The notes beneath the pieces are model-generated. The model ran no database searches. It had not been told where the DNA came from and saw only the letters and a list, made by a program, of their open reading frames with translations. A DNA stretch of 64,000 nt, taken from NCBI RefSeq assembly GCF_003951095.1, contig NZ_QXGL01000001.1, forward strand, positions 186,001 to 250,000. Reading direction: 5' to 3'. Below, one piece after another: positions 55,651-64,000 of the stretch (within the stretch, counting starts at the first letter, position 1; each line of letters starts with the position of its first letter). The position numbers were made by a program, and so were the translations under genes. Source of the DNA: Bifidobacterium goeldii. GTDB taxonomy: Bacteria > Actinomycetota > Actinomycetes > Actinomycetales > Bifidobacteriaceae.

Positions 55651-56643
55651 ATGGCGCGTCATGCTTCAAGAATTATCGTCGGCACTGGAATCGCTGCATC
55701 AGCTCTTGCTGGCATCACCTATGCGATCGCCAATTATCTCGTGTCGTTTGCGCTTGATACGCAGGCGAAGCATTCAGCTTTCGACGAGCAGGCTCAACGT
55801 GTTGATAGCTCAGCCTCAGCGGCCCGTTTGGACGTGCAAGAAGAGGAAGACGCAGCCAATTGGTTTGATCAGTCAAAGCAGCCGGTAGTTGTTTCTAGTG
55901 AAGATGGATTGCAATTGCACGGCTGGCTCTTTGACCCTGACCGCTCGTCGTCCGCACCGCATTGTTATGCGATTTGCTGCCACGGTTATACCGGCGAGCC
56001 GTCAGAAATGGCCAAATATGCGCATCGGTTTGCCAAGCTGGGGTTTACTGTACTCACCCCCGCGCTGCGCGCCCATGAGCTCAGCGAAGGCCGCTATGTG
56101 GGCATGGGATGGTTAGACCGGCGTGATCTTATGTGCTGGATCAATTTGATCGTTGCTAGTGATGATCAGGCACGTATTCTGCTGATGGGCAGGTCAATGG
56201 GTGCTGCCGCAGTCATGATGACTGTAGGCGAACCGGATTTGCCACGCAATGTGGTTGCAGCGATTGAGGATTGCGGGTACACGTCAGTGTGGGATCAGTT
56301 CCTTGATGTAGCGCGCTCGTTCTATCACCTGCCGGGTTTCATTGCGCGGCCATTTGTAGCAGCAATGAGTGCGATTGCTCAATCACGAGCTGGCTATGAG
56401 TTTCAAGAAGCGTCATGCGAATCATCATTGCGTCATACAACAATCCCGATGTTGTTTATTCACGGAGGCGATGATGATTTTGTTTCGCCAAAATCATTGG
56501 ATCGTTTGTTCGACGCGTGCGCCAGTATTGATCGGCAGAAGCTGCTTATTCCTACTGCTGGTCATTCTATGAGTGCGGCTACCGCGCCGATTATGTATTG
56601 GCGAACGGTAGGTAATTTTGTCAAGCGCATATTTCATCTGTGA
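55651..56643 (+). CDS. Membrane-anchored alpha/beta hydrolase
   Basis: Protein of 330 residues with an N-terminal hydrophobic segment (~8-35) that is probably an uncleaved anchor, then an alpha/beta-hydrolase domain. The nucleophile serine is in LMGRSMGAAAV (about residue 185), the acid in FIHGGDDDFV (about 272) and the histidine in AGHSM (about 308). The active site probably faces outward; substrates of such BAAT/Aes-like proteins are unknown. I use ATG 55651 with GGAGG seven bases before it; an ATG five codons earlier is less well placed. Confidence 0.88.
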   Translation: MARHASRIIVGTGIAASALAGITYAIANYLVSFALDTQAKHSAFDEQAQRVDSSASAARLDVQEEEDAANWFDQSKQPVVVSSEDGLQLHGWLFDPDRSSSAPHCYAICCHGYTGEPSEMAKYAHRFAKLGFTVLTPALRAHELSEGRYVGMGWLDRRDLMCWINLIVASDDQARILLMGRSMGAAAVMMTVGEPDLPRNVVAAIEDCGYTSVWDQFLDVARSFYHLPGFIARPFVAAMSAIAQSRAGYEFQEASCESSLRHTTIPMLFIHGGDDDFVSPKSLDRLFDACASIDRQKLLIPTAGHSMSAATAPIMYWRTVGNFVKRIFHL

Positions 56644-56694
56644 TAGATGAAAGAACTGTGTTGCAGTTACAAGTTCATCGATAGTACGAGTAAC

Positions 56695-56731
56695 AAAGCG
56701 GCGGCTTCTTTTGTAGAGAAGCCGCCGCTTT
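56695..56731. terminator. Bidirectional terminator between the hydrolase gene and pntB
   Basis: Perfect 14-bp arms AAAGCGGCGGCTTC (56695-56708) and complement (56718-56731), between convergent genes. Confidence 0.88.
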
Positions 56732-56764
56732 GCATATCAGCGAATCAGCAAATGCACGAACTCA

Positions 56765-58216
56765 TCAGTTGATCAGTTCTTTCACCGCTGCGATGACTGC
56801 CTGCAAGCCTGCCTTCGCATCGCCGAACAGCATCTGCGTGTTGTCTTTGAAATACAGCTCGTTTTCGATGCCAGCGTAGCCCTTACCGCGACCGCGCTTC
56901 ATGACCACAACATTCTGCGCTTTGTCGACATCAAGGATCGGCATGCCAGAAACCGGAGTACCTGGGCGGCGGGCTGCTGGGTTAGTGACATCGTTAGCGC
57001 CAACAACAAGAGCGACATTGGCAGACGGGAACTGCGGGTTGATATCGTCCAAATCCACAAGCTCCTCATAAGGCACATTCGCCTCTGCAAGCAACACGTT
57101 CATGTGGCCAGGCATACGGCCGGCAACCGGGTGGATTGCGTATTCAACCTCAACACCGTGTCCTTTGAGCAGTTCGCCCAAGTCAGCGAGTTCACGCTGA
57201 GCCTGCGCTTGAGCCAAACCGAAACCGGGTACAAAAATAACCTTGTCAGCGTAAACGAGCTGGACAGCCACATCATCAGCAGTGGTTTCCTTCATCGTGC
57301 CTTCAGGGCCTTCAGCAGAACCAGCAGCATCAGAGCCGCCGCCGAATCCGCCAGCAAGCACACTCATCAGCGGACGGTTCATAGCCTTGCTCATAGCCAG
57401 CGACAGCGTCACACCAGCAGCACCAACGAGTGCACCAGCAACGATCAACGCAATGTTGTTGATCGCCAGACCGCTCATAGCAACAGCAGTACCAGTGCAC
57501 GCGTTCAGCACGGAGATAACCACCGGCATGTCAGCGCCGCCGATCGGAATAACGAACACCAGACCGTAGGCGAGAGCAAATACGGTGGTCAGAATGCACC
57601 ACAGTACTGCGTTGCTCGGTTGCACGCACAGCATGACGAATGCTGCAATCGTGAGCACAATGAATGCGATATTCCACACGCCCTTAGCAGGCAGGGTGAG
57701 CTTACGCAAGAACTTAACACCCTGCAGTTTGCCAGCGGCAACAAGGGAGCCAGTGAATGTGACCGAGCCGATCATAATACCCAAACCTGCGGTGATCAGC
57801 ACAACAATGCCCGGCCCAGCAGCCTCCTCAGAATTAAGAATGTCGTTCAATGCGACGAGCGCTGCTGCACCGCCACCTACTGTGTTGAACACAGAGACCA
57901 GCTGCGGCATATCAGTCATCTTGACTTTCTTAGCGCTCCATACGCCCACGATTGCGCCAATAGCAATGCCTGCGATGAGCAGCGCCACAGCAATACCGTG
58001 CTGGAAACCGTTACCGGCTTCACCAACAAACAAGACGATGAACGCCATAACGCAGGCCATAACCATGCCAGCGGCGGAGATAAGGTTTCCTCGACGAGCG
58101 GTCTTAGGCGAGTTCATCAAATGCAAGCCGATGACGAACATCACCGCTGCAAGCAGATAGACAAACCATTCGACGACACCAAGCGGGGTACTCAGCGTTT
58201 GTTCCAGCGTGCCCAT
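56765..58216 (-). CDS. pntB: NAD(P) transhydrogenase subunit beta
   Basis: Membrane and NADP(H)-binding subunit of proton-translocating transhydrogenase, which uses the proton gradient to make NADPH from NADH. The 483-residue product has ~8 helices in the first ~270 residues, a GAAG/LSMAKAMNRP segment, and the soluble dIII domain with VIFVPGFGLAQAQAQ and GANDVTNPAARRPGTPVSGMPIL. It starts directly after the pntA2 stop (TAA then ATG), so all three pnt genes are one leftward operon. Confidence 0.96.
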   Translation of the reverse strand: MGTLEQTLSTPLGVVEWFVYLLAAVMFVIGLHLMNSPKTARRGNLISAAGMVMACVMAFIVLFVGEAGNGFQHGIAVALLIAGIAIGAIVGVWSAKKVKMTDMPQLVSVFNTVGGGAAALVALNDILNSEEAAGPGIVVLITAGLGIMIGSVTFTGSLVAAGKLQGVKFLRKLTLPAKGVWNIAFIVLTIAAFVMLCVQPSNAVLWCILTTVFALAYGLVFVIPIGGADMPVVISVLNACTGTAVAMSGLAINNIALIVAGALVGAAGVTLSLAMSKAMNRPLMSVLAGGFGGGSDAAGSAEGPEGTMKETTADDVAVQLVYADKVIFVPGFGLAQAQAQRELADLGELLKGHGVEVEYAIHPVAGRMPGHMNVLLAEANVPYEELVDLDDINPQFPSANVALVVGANDVTNPAARRPGTPVSGMPILDVDKAQNVVVMKRGRGKGYAGIENELYFKDNTQMLFGDAKAGLQAVIAAVKELIN

Positions 58217-58519
58217 TTACTTGGCCTCCTCATTCTTCTTCGACTTGTCAGACTTAAACATCTCCAACATGCGGTCAGTAACCACATAGCCACCGACAAC
58301 GTTCATTGTGCCGAGCACGGCTGCAAGGAAAATAAACACCCAAGCAAGTGGTGACGTGGCGTGAGCCGCAACAATAACAACACCGACGATGACAATGCCG
58401 TGAATGGAGTTTGCGCCCGACATGAGCGGGGTATGCAACGTGGCAGGCACCTTGCCGATTACCTCAACGCCGATCAGCAGCGCAAGAATAAACAGCGTAA
58501 TCGCGACTACGATATCCAT
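58217..58519 (-). CDS. pntA2: NAD(P) transhydrogenase subunit alpha, part 2 (membrane domain)
   Basis: Product of 100 residues with three helices (dII-alpha domain): LFILALLIGVEVI, HGIVIVGVVIVAA, VFIFLAAVLGTMNVVGGYVV. Three-subunit transhydrogenases split the alpha chain into a soluble part (pntA1) and this membrane part. It is directly joined to pntB and follows pntA1 by 22 bp. The ATG at 58519 follows GAGAGGACACGAAAC. Confidence 0.94.
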   Translation of the reverse strand: MDIVVAITLFILALLIGVEVIGKVPATLHTPLMSGANSIHGIVIVGVVIVAAHATSPLAWVFIFLAAVLGTMNVVGGYVVTDRMLEMFKSDKSKKNEEAK

Positions 58520-58541
58520 GTTTCGTGTCCTCTCTTTTCTC

Positions 58542-59684
58542 TTACGCCTGCGCCTGCGACGATGCCGGACGCCCGGCGACGATGAGCGCGTCGTCGAGTT
58601 CCTCATTCACATCAATAGACAGGCGACCATCACGCACGAAATGCGCGAGAATATCAGCCACATTGCGCGACAACAAATTCGATGCAGTGTTCGATACTTC
58701 ACTGGCCAAATATGGAGCACCAATGATCGTGACTCCCCCATCGGTCACCTGAGTACCGACCTTGGAACCTTCAACATTGCCACCCAAGTCGCTCGCTGCA
58801 CAGTCCACAATCACAGCACCACGCTTCAGACCATCAACACCAGCTTTGGTCAACAGAACTGGCGGTTTGCGACCTGGCACTTTTGCAGTAGTGATCACAA
58901 TGTCAAATCCAGCAGCTTTTTCATCAACAGCCGCTTGCTGTGCTGCTTGTTCTTCAGGCGTCAACGCACGCGCATAGCCGCCTTCGCCCTGGCCTGCTGA
59001 AAAATCCAGACCGAGATCGAGGAACTTTGCACCAAGCGACTCAACCTCACCGCGTGAAGCCGGGCGCACATCATAGGCAGTAACTACTGCGCCGAGTCGA
59101 CGCGCAGTGCCAATTGCTTGCAAGCCGGCAATACCAGCACCCAAAATCAGTACCTTTGCTGGGCGAATTGTTCCAGCAGCAGTAGTCATCATCGGCAGGA
59201 AGGAACCGTACGCATTAGCTGCTACTAGCGCAGCTTTGTAACCCATCACAGAGTTCTGCGATGTCATCTCATCCATCGACTGTGCAGAGCTCAACTGTCG
59301 TGGAAGTTTTTCAATAGCGACGCCTACCATTCCAGCCTTTTCAAGCGAAGCTACATAGTCAGCGTCAGTAAATGAACCCAGCATTCCGATAATCCATGTG
59401 CCAGGCTTTGCTTTAGCAATAACATCCTCGCCTGGCCTATCTACGAAGCCAAGCACATCAGATTGCGCAATTACTTCATCGGCACTTGCAATCGTTGCGC
59501 CTACCTTGATGTAATCATCATCCACGTATTGTGATGCGGCGCCTGCGCCACTTTCCAGAAGGCAAGCGACACCTGCCTTGCGTAGCCTAGTGACAATGTC
59601 CGGCGTCAACGCGACGCGGGACTCGTGTTCAGATGTCTCATTGAGCACACCGAACGTCACCGTGGCCTGTGGGGTTTCAGCCAT
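58542..59684 (-). CDS. pntA1: NAD(P) transhydrogenase subunit alpha, part 1 (NAD-binding domain)
   Basis: Soluble dI domain of 380 residues related to alanine dehydrogenase. It has GVLNETSEHESRVALTP at the N-terminus, the dinucleotide fold VLILGAGIAGLQAI, the DVRPASRGEVESLGA segment and the mobile-loop region with a QGEGGYARALT stretch. It binds NAD(H) and passes hydride to the dIII domain of PntB. The ATG at 59684 follows AGAAAGGGCTCTC; an upstream frame adds 11 residues without support. First gene of the pnt operon, with TATACA (complement at 59735-59740) as possible -10. Confidence 0.95.
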   Translation of the reverse strand: MAETPQATVTFGVLNETSEHESRVALTPDIVTRLRKAGVACLLESGAGAASQYVDDDYIKVGATIASADEVIAQSDVLGFVDRPGEDVIAKAKPGTWIIGMLGSFTDADYVASLEKAGMVGVAIEKLPRQLSSAQSMDEMTSQNSVMGYKAALVAANAYGSFLPMMTTAAGTIRPAKVLILGAGIAGLQAIGTARRLGAVVTAYDVRPASRGEVESLGAKFLDLGLDFSAGQGEGGYARALTPEEQAAQQAAVDEKAAGFDIVITTAKVPGRKPPVLLTKAGVDGLKRGAVIVDCAASDLGGNVEGSKVGTQVTDGGVTIIGAPYLASEVSNTASNLLSRNVADILAHFVRDGRLSIDVNEELDDALIVAGRPASSQAQA

Positions 59685-59813
59685 GAGAGCCCTTTCTCTG
59701 TTCGTATAAGCGTTCATTGCTTACAGCCGTCCAGTGTATAGGAAGAACAACAAAAGAACGGTGAGCGAACCACGCTTTGGGCATGTACACGCCTCGCCAT
59801 GCTCATACGGGGG

Positions 59814-59994
59814 TATATAACAGGTTTTTACCCGCGGCCGTTCGCAACTCCTACGGGTGGTATTTCACAGCGAAATACACCACTCCTTACGCTACCGTAA
59901 GGTGATTTTTCAACGATTTGCGATTAGTATTCAACTGTTGAGAAGCCGGCCGGCACATTGCGCTACGGCCACGAAGGATTCCAAGGAGAGTTAC
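59814..59994 (+). promoter_or_regulatory. Leader of the acyl-CoA ligase gene with attenuator-like alternative hairpins
   Basis: A -10-like TATAAC at 59816 is followed by ~165 untranslated bases. Stem A (59857-59884) and stem B, CCTTACG-CTAC-CGTAAGG (59885-59902) followed by TGATTTTT, give a small intrinsic terminator ahead of the gene. CCTACGG at 59850-59856 can instead pair with CCGTAAGG, the right arm of stem B, disrupting it. No gene ends here, so the terminator must act on this leader. The rest of this 310-bp gap holds the pnt promoter. Confidence 0.5.
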
Positions 59995-62037
59995 GTGTCC
60001 ATCATCACCTCATTGAACAGGCAGACCGCCAATATTGTCCAGAAGGCGTTGCGTCTGGGAGGTGACTTCGTTCATCCGATCAGCGACGACTCTTCGGATG
60101 AGCCTGACTACCCGGCACCTGAAGCCCACAACACTACCGAAACTGATGCACACAGCGTTACGCTGCCACACACCGACGAATGGGGCCCGGGGTATCCTAC
60201 GACCACATTCCTCGACGCTAACGGCTTACTGAACGCTGAAACTGCCGGCAATCCCCCGCTGGACGAGCACACTACGATTTACAGCGTCTACGAAGATCGT
60301 GCCAAGCGCATGGGCGACGATCCGCTGTACACGTTCAAGCGTGACGGTGAGTGGATCACGAAAACTGCCAACGAATTCCTCGCTGAAGTTCGTAAGGTTG
60401 CCAAGGGTTTCATTCATTACGGACTGAAAAAAGGCGATGCGGTCGCGTTCATGTGTCGTACCTCCTACGAGTGGGATCTCGCTGACGCTGCCATCATGGC
60501 GTGCGGCGGTGTGCTCGCCTCGATCTACGACACTGATTCGGCCGAGCAAATTCGCAACATCGTCAACAATTCTGACGCTCGCCTGCTTATCGTGCAGGAT
60601 ACGGCGATGCGCGACAAGGCGGACGGCGCGATCGAGGAATGCCCGTCGCTCGAGCACATCATTTGCATCGAAACCGGTGGTCTTGATGAGATCGCCGCGT
60701 ACGGTGATTCAATCAGCGACGAGCAGCTCGACGAGCGCATCAATTCGCTGCGCAAGACCGACCTGTGCTCGATCATCTACACCTCCGGCTCCACCTCCGC
60801 GCCCAAGGGCGTCGAGATGACGCATGAGAACTATTGCACGGACGCGTTCAACCTGCGCGACTACATGCCTGACTTACTGCATGACAAGAATGGCTCCATC
60901 CTGCTGTTCCTGCCGCAAGCGCACACGTTTGCCCGCGCGATCAACTACATCGTCGTTGCCTCCAGCATGCGCATCTATATCGCTACCGGCATCAAGACGC
61001 TACTGGCCGATCTGCAGGTGGCTAAGCCGACCGTAATGATTGTTGTTCCGCGTGTGCTCGAAAAGGTGTACAACGCGGCATCGCAGAAGGCCGGTCACGG
61101 TGCTAAGGGCATCGTGTTCGCTTCCGCCGTCACCACGGCACAGCAGTACATGAAGGAAGTCAGCGAATTCGGCAAGGCCAAGAAGCTGACCGCTGTGCGT
61201 CGTGCGTCCTTCGATCCGATTGTCTATAAGTCGCTACGCGAGGCGCTCGGCGGTCGCGCGAAGTGGATCGTCTCCGGTGGCGCTCCGCTTGACCCGGAAC
61301 TCATGAACTTCTTCCGCGGCGCGAATATCCCCGTTTATGAGGGTTACGGTCTGACTGAGACGACTGCTCCCTGCGCGTTCAACCCGCTGGGTGTGCCGTT
61401 CCACGAAGGTTCGGTTGGTATTCCATTCCCGAGCTTTAAGATTCGCATTGCTGAAGACGGTGAGATTCAGATTGGCGGCCCGGTGGTGTTCCATCGTTAC
61501 CACAAGAATGATGAAGCAACCGAAAATGCGTTCACACCGGATGGGTGGCATATGACCGGTGATCTGGGCCGTCTTGACGATGATGGCTTCCTGTATATCA
61601 CCGGCCGTAAAAAGGATCTGATTATTACTGCTGGTGGCAAAAATGTCGCTCCCGGCCCCATCGAGGAAGTCATTCAACGTTGCGAGTTCGTCTCCCAGGC
61701 GCTGGTGCTCGGCGACAAGCGCCCGTTCATCTCCGCGCTCATTACGCTGGATGAGGAGGCGCTCCGTCCGTGGCTGGAAGCTAAGGGTCTTGACCGTGAC
61801 ATGCCACTGCAGGAAGCTGCCAACAATGCTGCTGTACGCGCCGAAGTACAGAAGTGGGTTGATCAGGCAAATGAAGGTGTTTCCCGCGCTGAGTCTGTGC
61901 GTAAATTCATTATTCTGCCGGAGGAGTTCACACAAGAAAACGGTCTCATGACTGCTTCAATGAAGGTGATTCGTCCGAAGGTTATTAAGCGCTACGCTAC
62001 GCTGCTCAACACGCAAATGTACACCAAGAAGAAGTAG
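59995..62037 (+). CDS. fadD: Long-chain acyl-CoA synthetase (AMP-forming)
   Basis: Activates fatty acids to acyl-CoA through an acyl-adenylate. The 680-residue product has the AMP-binding fold: P-loop-like IIYTSGSTSAPKG, SGGAPLDPEL, YEGYGLTETTAPCAF and GDLGRLDDDGFLYITGRKKD (with D and the hinge) followed by TAGGKNVAP. The N-terminus carries a ~60-residue extension rich in Asp/Glu. The start is GTG 59995 after AAGGAGAGTTAC; longer frames run into the leader. Bifidobacteria lack beta-oxidation, so it probably feeds exogenous fatty acids into lipids; inference. Confidence 0.93.
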   Translation: MSIITSLNRQTANIVQKALRLGGDFVHPISDDSSDEPDYPAPEAHNTTETDAHSVTLPHTDEWGPGYPTTTFLDANGLLNAETAGNPPLDEHTTIYSVYEDRAKRMGDDPLYTFKRDGEWITKTANEFLAEVRKVAKGFIHYGLKKGDAVAFMCRTSYEWDLADAAIMACGGVLASIYDTDSAEQIRNIVNNSDARLLIVQDTAMRDKADGAIEECPSLEHIICIETGGLDEIAAYGDSISDEQLDERINSLRKTDLCSIIYTSGSTSAPKGVEMTHENYCTDAFNLRDYMPDLLHDKNGSILLFLPQAHTFARAINYIVVASSMRIYIATGIKTLLADLQVAKPTVMIVVPRVLEKVYNAASQKAGHGAKGIVFASAVTTAQQYMKEVSEFGKAKKLTAVRRASFDPIVYKSLREALGGRAKWIVSGGAPLDPELMNFFRGANIPVYEGYGLTETTAPCAFNPLGVPFHEGSVGIPFPSFKIRIAEDGEIQIGGPVVFHRYHKNDEATENAFTPDGWHMTGDLGRLDDDGFLYITGRKKDLIITAGGKNVAPGPIEEVIQRCEFVSQALVLGDKRPFISALITLDEEALRPWLEAKGLDRDMPLQEAANNAAVRAEVQKWVDQANEGVSRAESVRKFIILPEEFTQENGLMTASMKVIRPKVIKRYATLLNTQMYTKKK

Positions 62038-62048
62038 CTCTGGTGAGA

Positions 62049-62085
62049 ATGAAAATAGGTCTTCCATTGGAAGACCTATTTTCAT
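62049..62085. terminator. Bidirectional terminator between fadD and era
   Basis: Perfect 17-bp arms ATGAAAATAGGTCTTCC (62049-62065) and complement (62069-62085) with a 3-base loop, between convergent genes. Confidence 0.92.
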
Positions 62086-62146
62086 ATGCAATGTGGGAGA
62101 GTATCTGCAACTACACAAGCCGCAAATCACATCCCCACAGCAAACA

Positions 62147-63166
62147 CTAGAATCCCAGTTTCTCTAACTGCTTAGGATCAGACTGCCAACCCTTAGCAAC
62201 CTTGACGTGCAAGTCAAGTTTCGCTTTACCGCCAACAATACGGTTAACCGGAGTACGCAACTTCTTCTTGACTCGTACAAGATGTTCCGCACCCTTGCCG
62301 ATAATGATCGGTTTTTGCGAATCGCGTTCCACGTACACGGAAACCATTACGTGAATCTTGCCGTCGTAAGCAGCACCGGATTCGTTATCTTCCGGGTATT
62401 CAATGGAATCAACCACAACGGCAAGCGAATGTGGCAGTTCGTCATCAAGTTCCTCAAGAAATGCACCGCGCACCAACTCAGCAATGGTCTCTTCTGGACG
62501 TTCTTCGCTGATCTGATCATCCGGGTACATTTGCGGACCTTCAGGCGTGTTCGCAATAAGTACTTTGCGCACTTCATCAAGATTGTCATGCTCGAGCGCA
62601 CTAACCGGCACGATATCGCTAAAGTCAGCAAATTCGTTAATCGCAATCAACTTGTCAATAAGCTGCTGACGGCCCAGTTCATCGATTTTCGTGACGATAG
62701 CAATCAGCGGAATACGCCAACGGAACGTGCCATCATCCTGCTTGACTGCAAAATCAGCGCGAAGACGCGACAGAATACGCTTGTCACCCGGGCCAATCTC
62801 CTGATCGGCAGGCAGCAGAAACGCTACGACATCAACATCAGACAAAGATTCTTCAACAACATCATTGAGTCGCTGGCCAAGCAGTGTACGAGGACGGTGA
62901 ATACCCGGCGTGTCAACAAGCACAAGCTGTGCATGATCAGTAGTAAGAATGCCGCGGATTGCCTTTCGCGTCGTTTCTGGACGCGAAGATGCGATGGCAA
63001 TCTGCTTACCAATCAGTGCGTTAATCAGCGTTGACTTACCGACGTTAGGTCGGCCAACAACAGCAACGAAGCCCGAGCGGTAGGCGGTTTCTTCCGCTCC
63101 CCCGGCTGCAGCGTTAGTATCAACGCGAGACTGCTCATCGGACACAGTGGATTCAGTGTTGGTCAT
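62147..63166 (-). CDS. era: GTPase Era (ribosome assembly)
   Basis: Essential GTPase that binds 16S rRNA during 30S maturation. The 339-residue product has a non-conserved N-terminal ~30 residues, G1 GRPNVGKST, G2 around TTRKAIRGI, G3 DTPGIHRP, G4 TKIDELG and a C-terminal KH domain (IIIGKGAEHLVRVKKKLRTP). The ATG at 63166 has AAAGG nine bases upstream. It follows the CBS-domain gene on the same strand, the common ybeY-hlyC-era order; ybeY would lie beyond the window edge. Confidence 0.95.
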   Translation of the reverse strand: MTNTESTVSDEQSRVDTNAAAGGAEETAYRSGFVAVVGRPNVGKSTLINALIGKQIAIASSRPETTRKAIRGILTTDHAQLVLVDTPGIHRPRTLLGQRLNDVVEESLSDVDVVAFLLPADQEIGPGDKRILSRLRADFAVKQDDGTFRWRIPLIAIVTKIDELGRQQLIDKLIAINEFADFSDIVPVSALEHDNLDEVRKVLIANTPEGPQMYPDDQISEERPEETIAELVRGAFLEELDDELPHSLAVVVDSIEYPEDNESGAAYDGKIHVMVSVYVERDSQKPIIIGKGAEHLVRVKKKLRTPVNRIVGGKAKLDLHVKVAKGWQSDPKQLEKLGF

Positions 63167-63277
63167 ACACACATGCCTTTACTGGTTTGTTGATTCGTAC
63201 TTTGTTTATTGTATCTGCTCGTATCTGCCATGTATTGTCAGTCTCTGAGGCCTGACTTGACGATACTGCTACTCGAG

Positions 63278-64000
63278 CTACTCGTTATCTTCGGAACGTT
63301 CTGGTTCACTATTGCTTGCAGACTCGTCATCGTCATGGTGCTGGGTATCAAGTGCAGCAGTATCATCGTTCGCCGGCTCCACAACAATCATTGAGACCTT
63401 CTTGCGGCGGCCCGCAGAATCAACCGCTGTCAATCGCAAACCGCGAGTTACCGCGGTAGCTCCAACAATCGGCACACGACCTAGCACCTTGGTGAGCAGA
63501 CCGTACACCGTATCGACATCATCTTCGTCAATATCAATCTCAAAGAGTTCTTCAAGCGTAGAAATTGGCGTGCGCGCAGGCATCTTCCACTTCTTGTCGC
63601 CAATGCGCTCAGGGTCAGTGTGCTGCGTGCGATCATGCTCATCTTCAAGCTCACCAACGATCTGCTCGATCGTGTCTTCAATGGTGACCAAACCCGCGAT
63701 TCCGCCATATTCGTCTACGACGATAGCAACATGTTGGCGAGTCTGCTGCATGGCATGAAACAGATCGTCAACCGGCTTAGATTCCGGAACGAGCATTGGC
63801 TGGCGGACAATAGAAGCCACATCGCGTTGTAACGCAGCAGGGTTAAACGCCGTAGCGCGAACAGCATCTTTCAGGTAAGCCACACCAACAAGATCATCAA
63901 CATCCGCGCCGATTACTGGCACACGAGAGAATCCCGAACGTGAGCAGAGCTTCAACATGTCGGATAGTGTTTCGTCCTTTTCCAACGTGATCATGTCGGT
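63278..64000 (-). CDS. CBS-domain HlyC/CorC-like membrane protein (partial, C-terminal part)
   Basis: C-terminal ~240 residues of a CNNM/CorC-type protein; the membrane domain lies beyond the right edge. Two CBS motifs are seen (SGFSRVPVIGADVDDLVG and HVAIVVDEYGGIAGLVTIEDTIEQIVG), then a CorC_HlyC domain with the WKMPARTPISTLEELFEIDI region and the GRVPIVG segment, and a highly acidic tail rich in Asp, Glu and His. Members influence magnesium or cobalt homeostasis or act in membrane resistance. Stop at 63278. It is followed by era. Confidence 0.88.
   Translation of the reverse strand, partial: TDMITLEKDETLSDMLKLCSRSGFSRVPVIGADVDDLVGVAYLKDAVRATAFNPAALQRDVASIVRQPMLVPESKPVDDLFHAMQQTRQHVAIVVDEYGGIAGLVTIEDTIEQIVGELEDEHDRTQHTDPERIGDKKWKMPARTPISTLEELFEIDIDEDDVDTVYGLLTKVLGRVPIVGATAVTRGLRLTAVDSAGRRKKVSMIVVEPANDDTAALDTQHHDDDESASNSEPERSEDNE

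Overview
The window reads as chromosomal DNA of a Bifidobacteriaceae member, most likely Bifidobacterium; I cannot fix the species. The evidence is a full-length xylulose-5-P/fructose-6-P phosphoketolase (xfp), the key enzyme of the bifid shunt, with pta and ackA nearby. A fused shikimate kinase/3-dehydroquinate synthase, an actinobacterial rpsD-DUF948-alaS-ruvX-mltG order and a split transhydrogenase (pntA1-pntA2-pntB) agree with this. Most genes are GC-rich core genes; a few islets are visibly AT-richer.

Layout. 1-2054: sufD (cut by the window edge) and sufB. 2262-5867: AT-rich accessory islet with a NarL-type two-component system, a secreted protein, a TraX-like membrane protein and, on the opposite strand, an unlisted 53-codon ORF encoding a secreted-peptide-like product. 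5978-11715: pyrG, aroQ, aroKB, aroC and a prepilin peptidase gene. 11833-18432: mltG-ruvX-alaS-two small membrane proteins, a histidine phosphatase, rpsD. 18709-21133: ABC transporter with a DUF4418 protein. 21299-26221: repeat-decorated 3' end of a UvrD/PcrA helicase gene, then an acyltransferase. 26384-28366: xanthine salvage (xpt, xanthine permease). 28507-30353: XRE regulator and an AlbA_2-type protein. 30385-36230: ABC-2 exporter operon divergent from its probable two-component system. 36278-37975: phosphate transporter pair.

38091-49428: inverted-repeat element, xfp, guaA, a 739-bp repeat-rich gap ending in an Mrr-type restriction endonuclease, a UPF0371 protein, pta and ackA. Xfp makes acetyl-P, AckA converts it to acetate and ATP, and Pta links it to acetyl-CoA. 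49534-56643: aroA, small Cys-rich membrane protein, DJ-1/PfpI protein, MFS transporter, ilvE, rplY and an alpha/beta hydrolase. 56765-64000: transhydrogenase operon, acyl-CoA ligase with an attenuator-like leader, era and a CBS-domain protein cut by the right edge.

The most interesting unexplained signals are the hidden peptide gene beside the first two-component system (4116-4277), a tandem array of about 52-bp units forming hairpins with compensatory changes directly upstream of the Mrr gene (43248-43437), a 123-bp element with perfect 25-bp inverted ends (38091-38213), a duplicated gene end behind the helicase (21299-21440), and a leader with two mutually exclusive hairpins before the acyl-CoA ligase. 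No tRNA, rRNA, CRISPR array, transposase or prophage gene was recognised.
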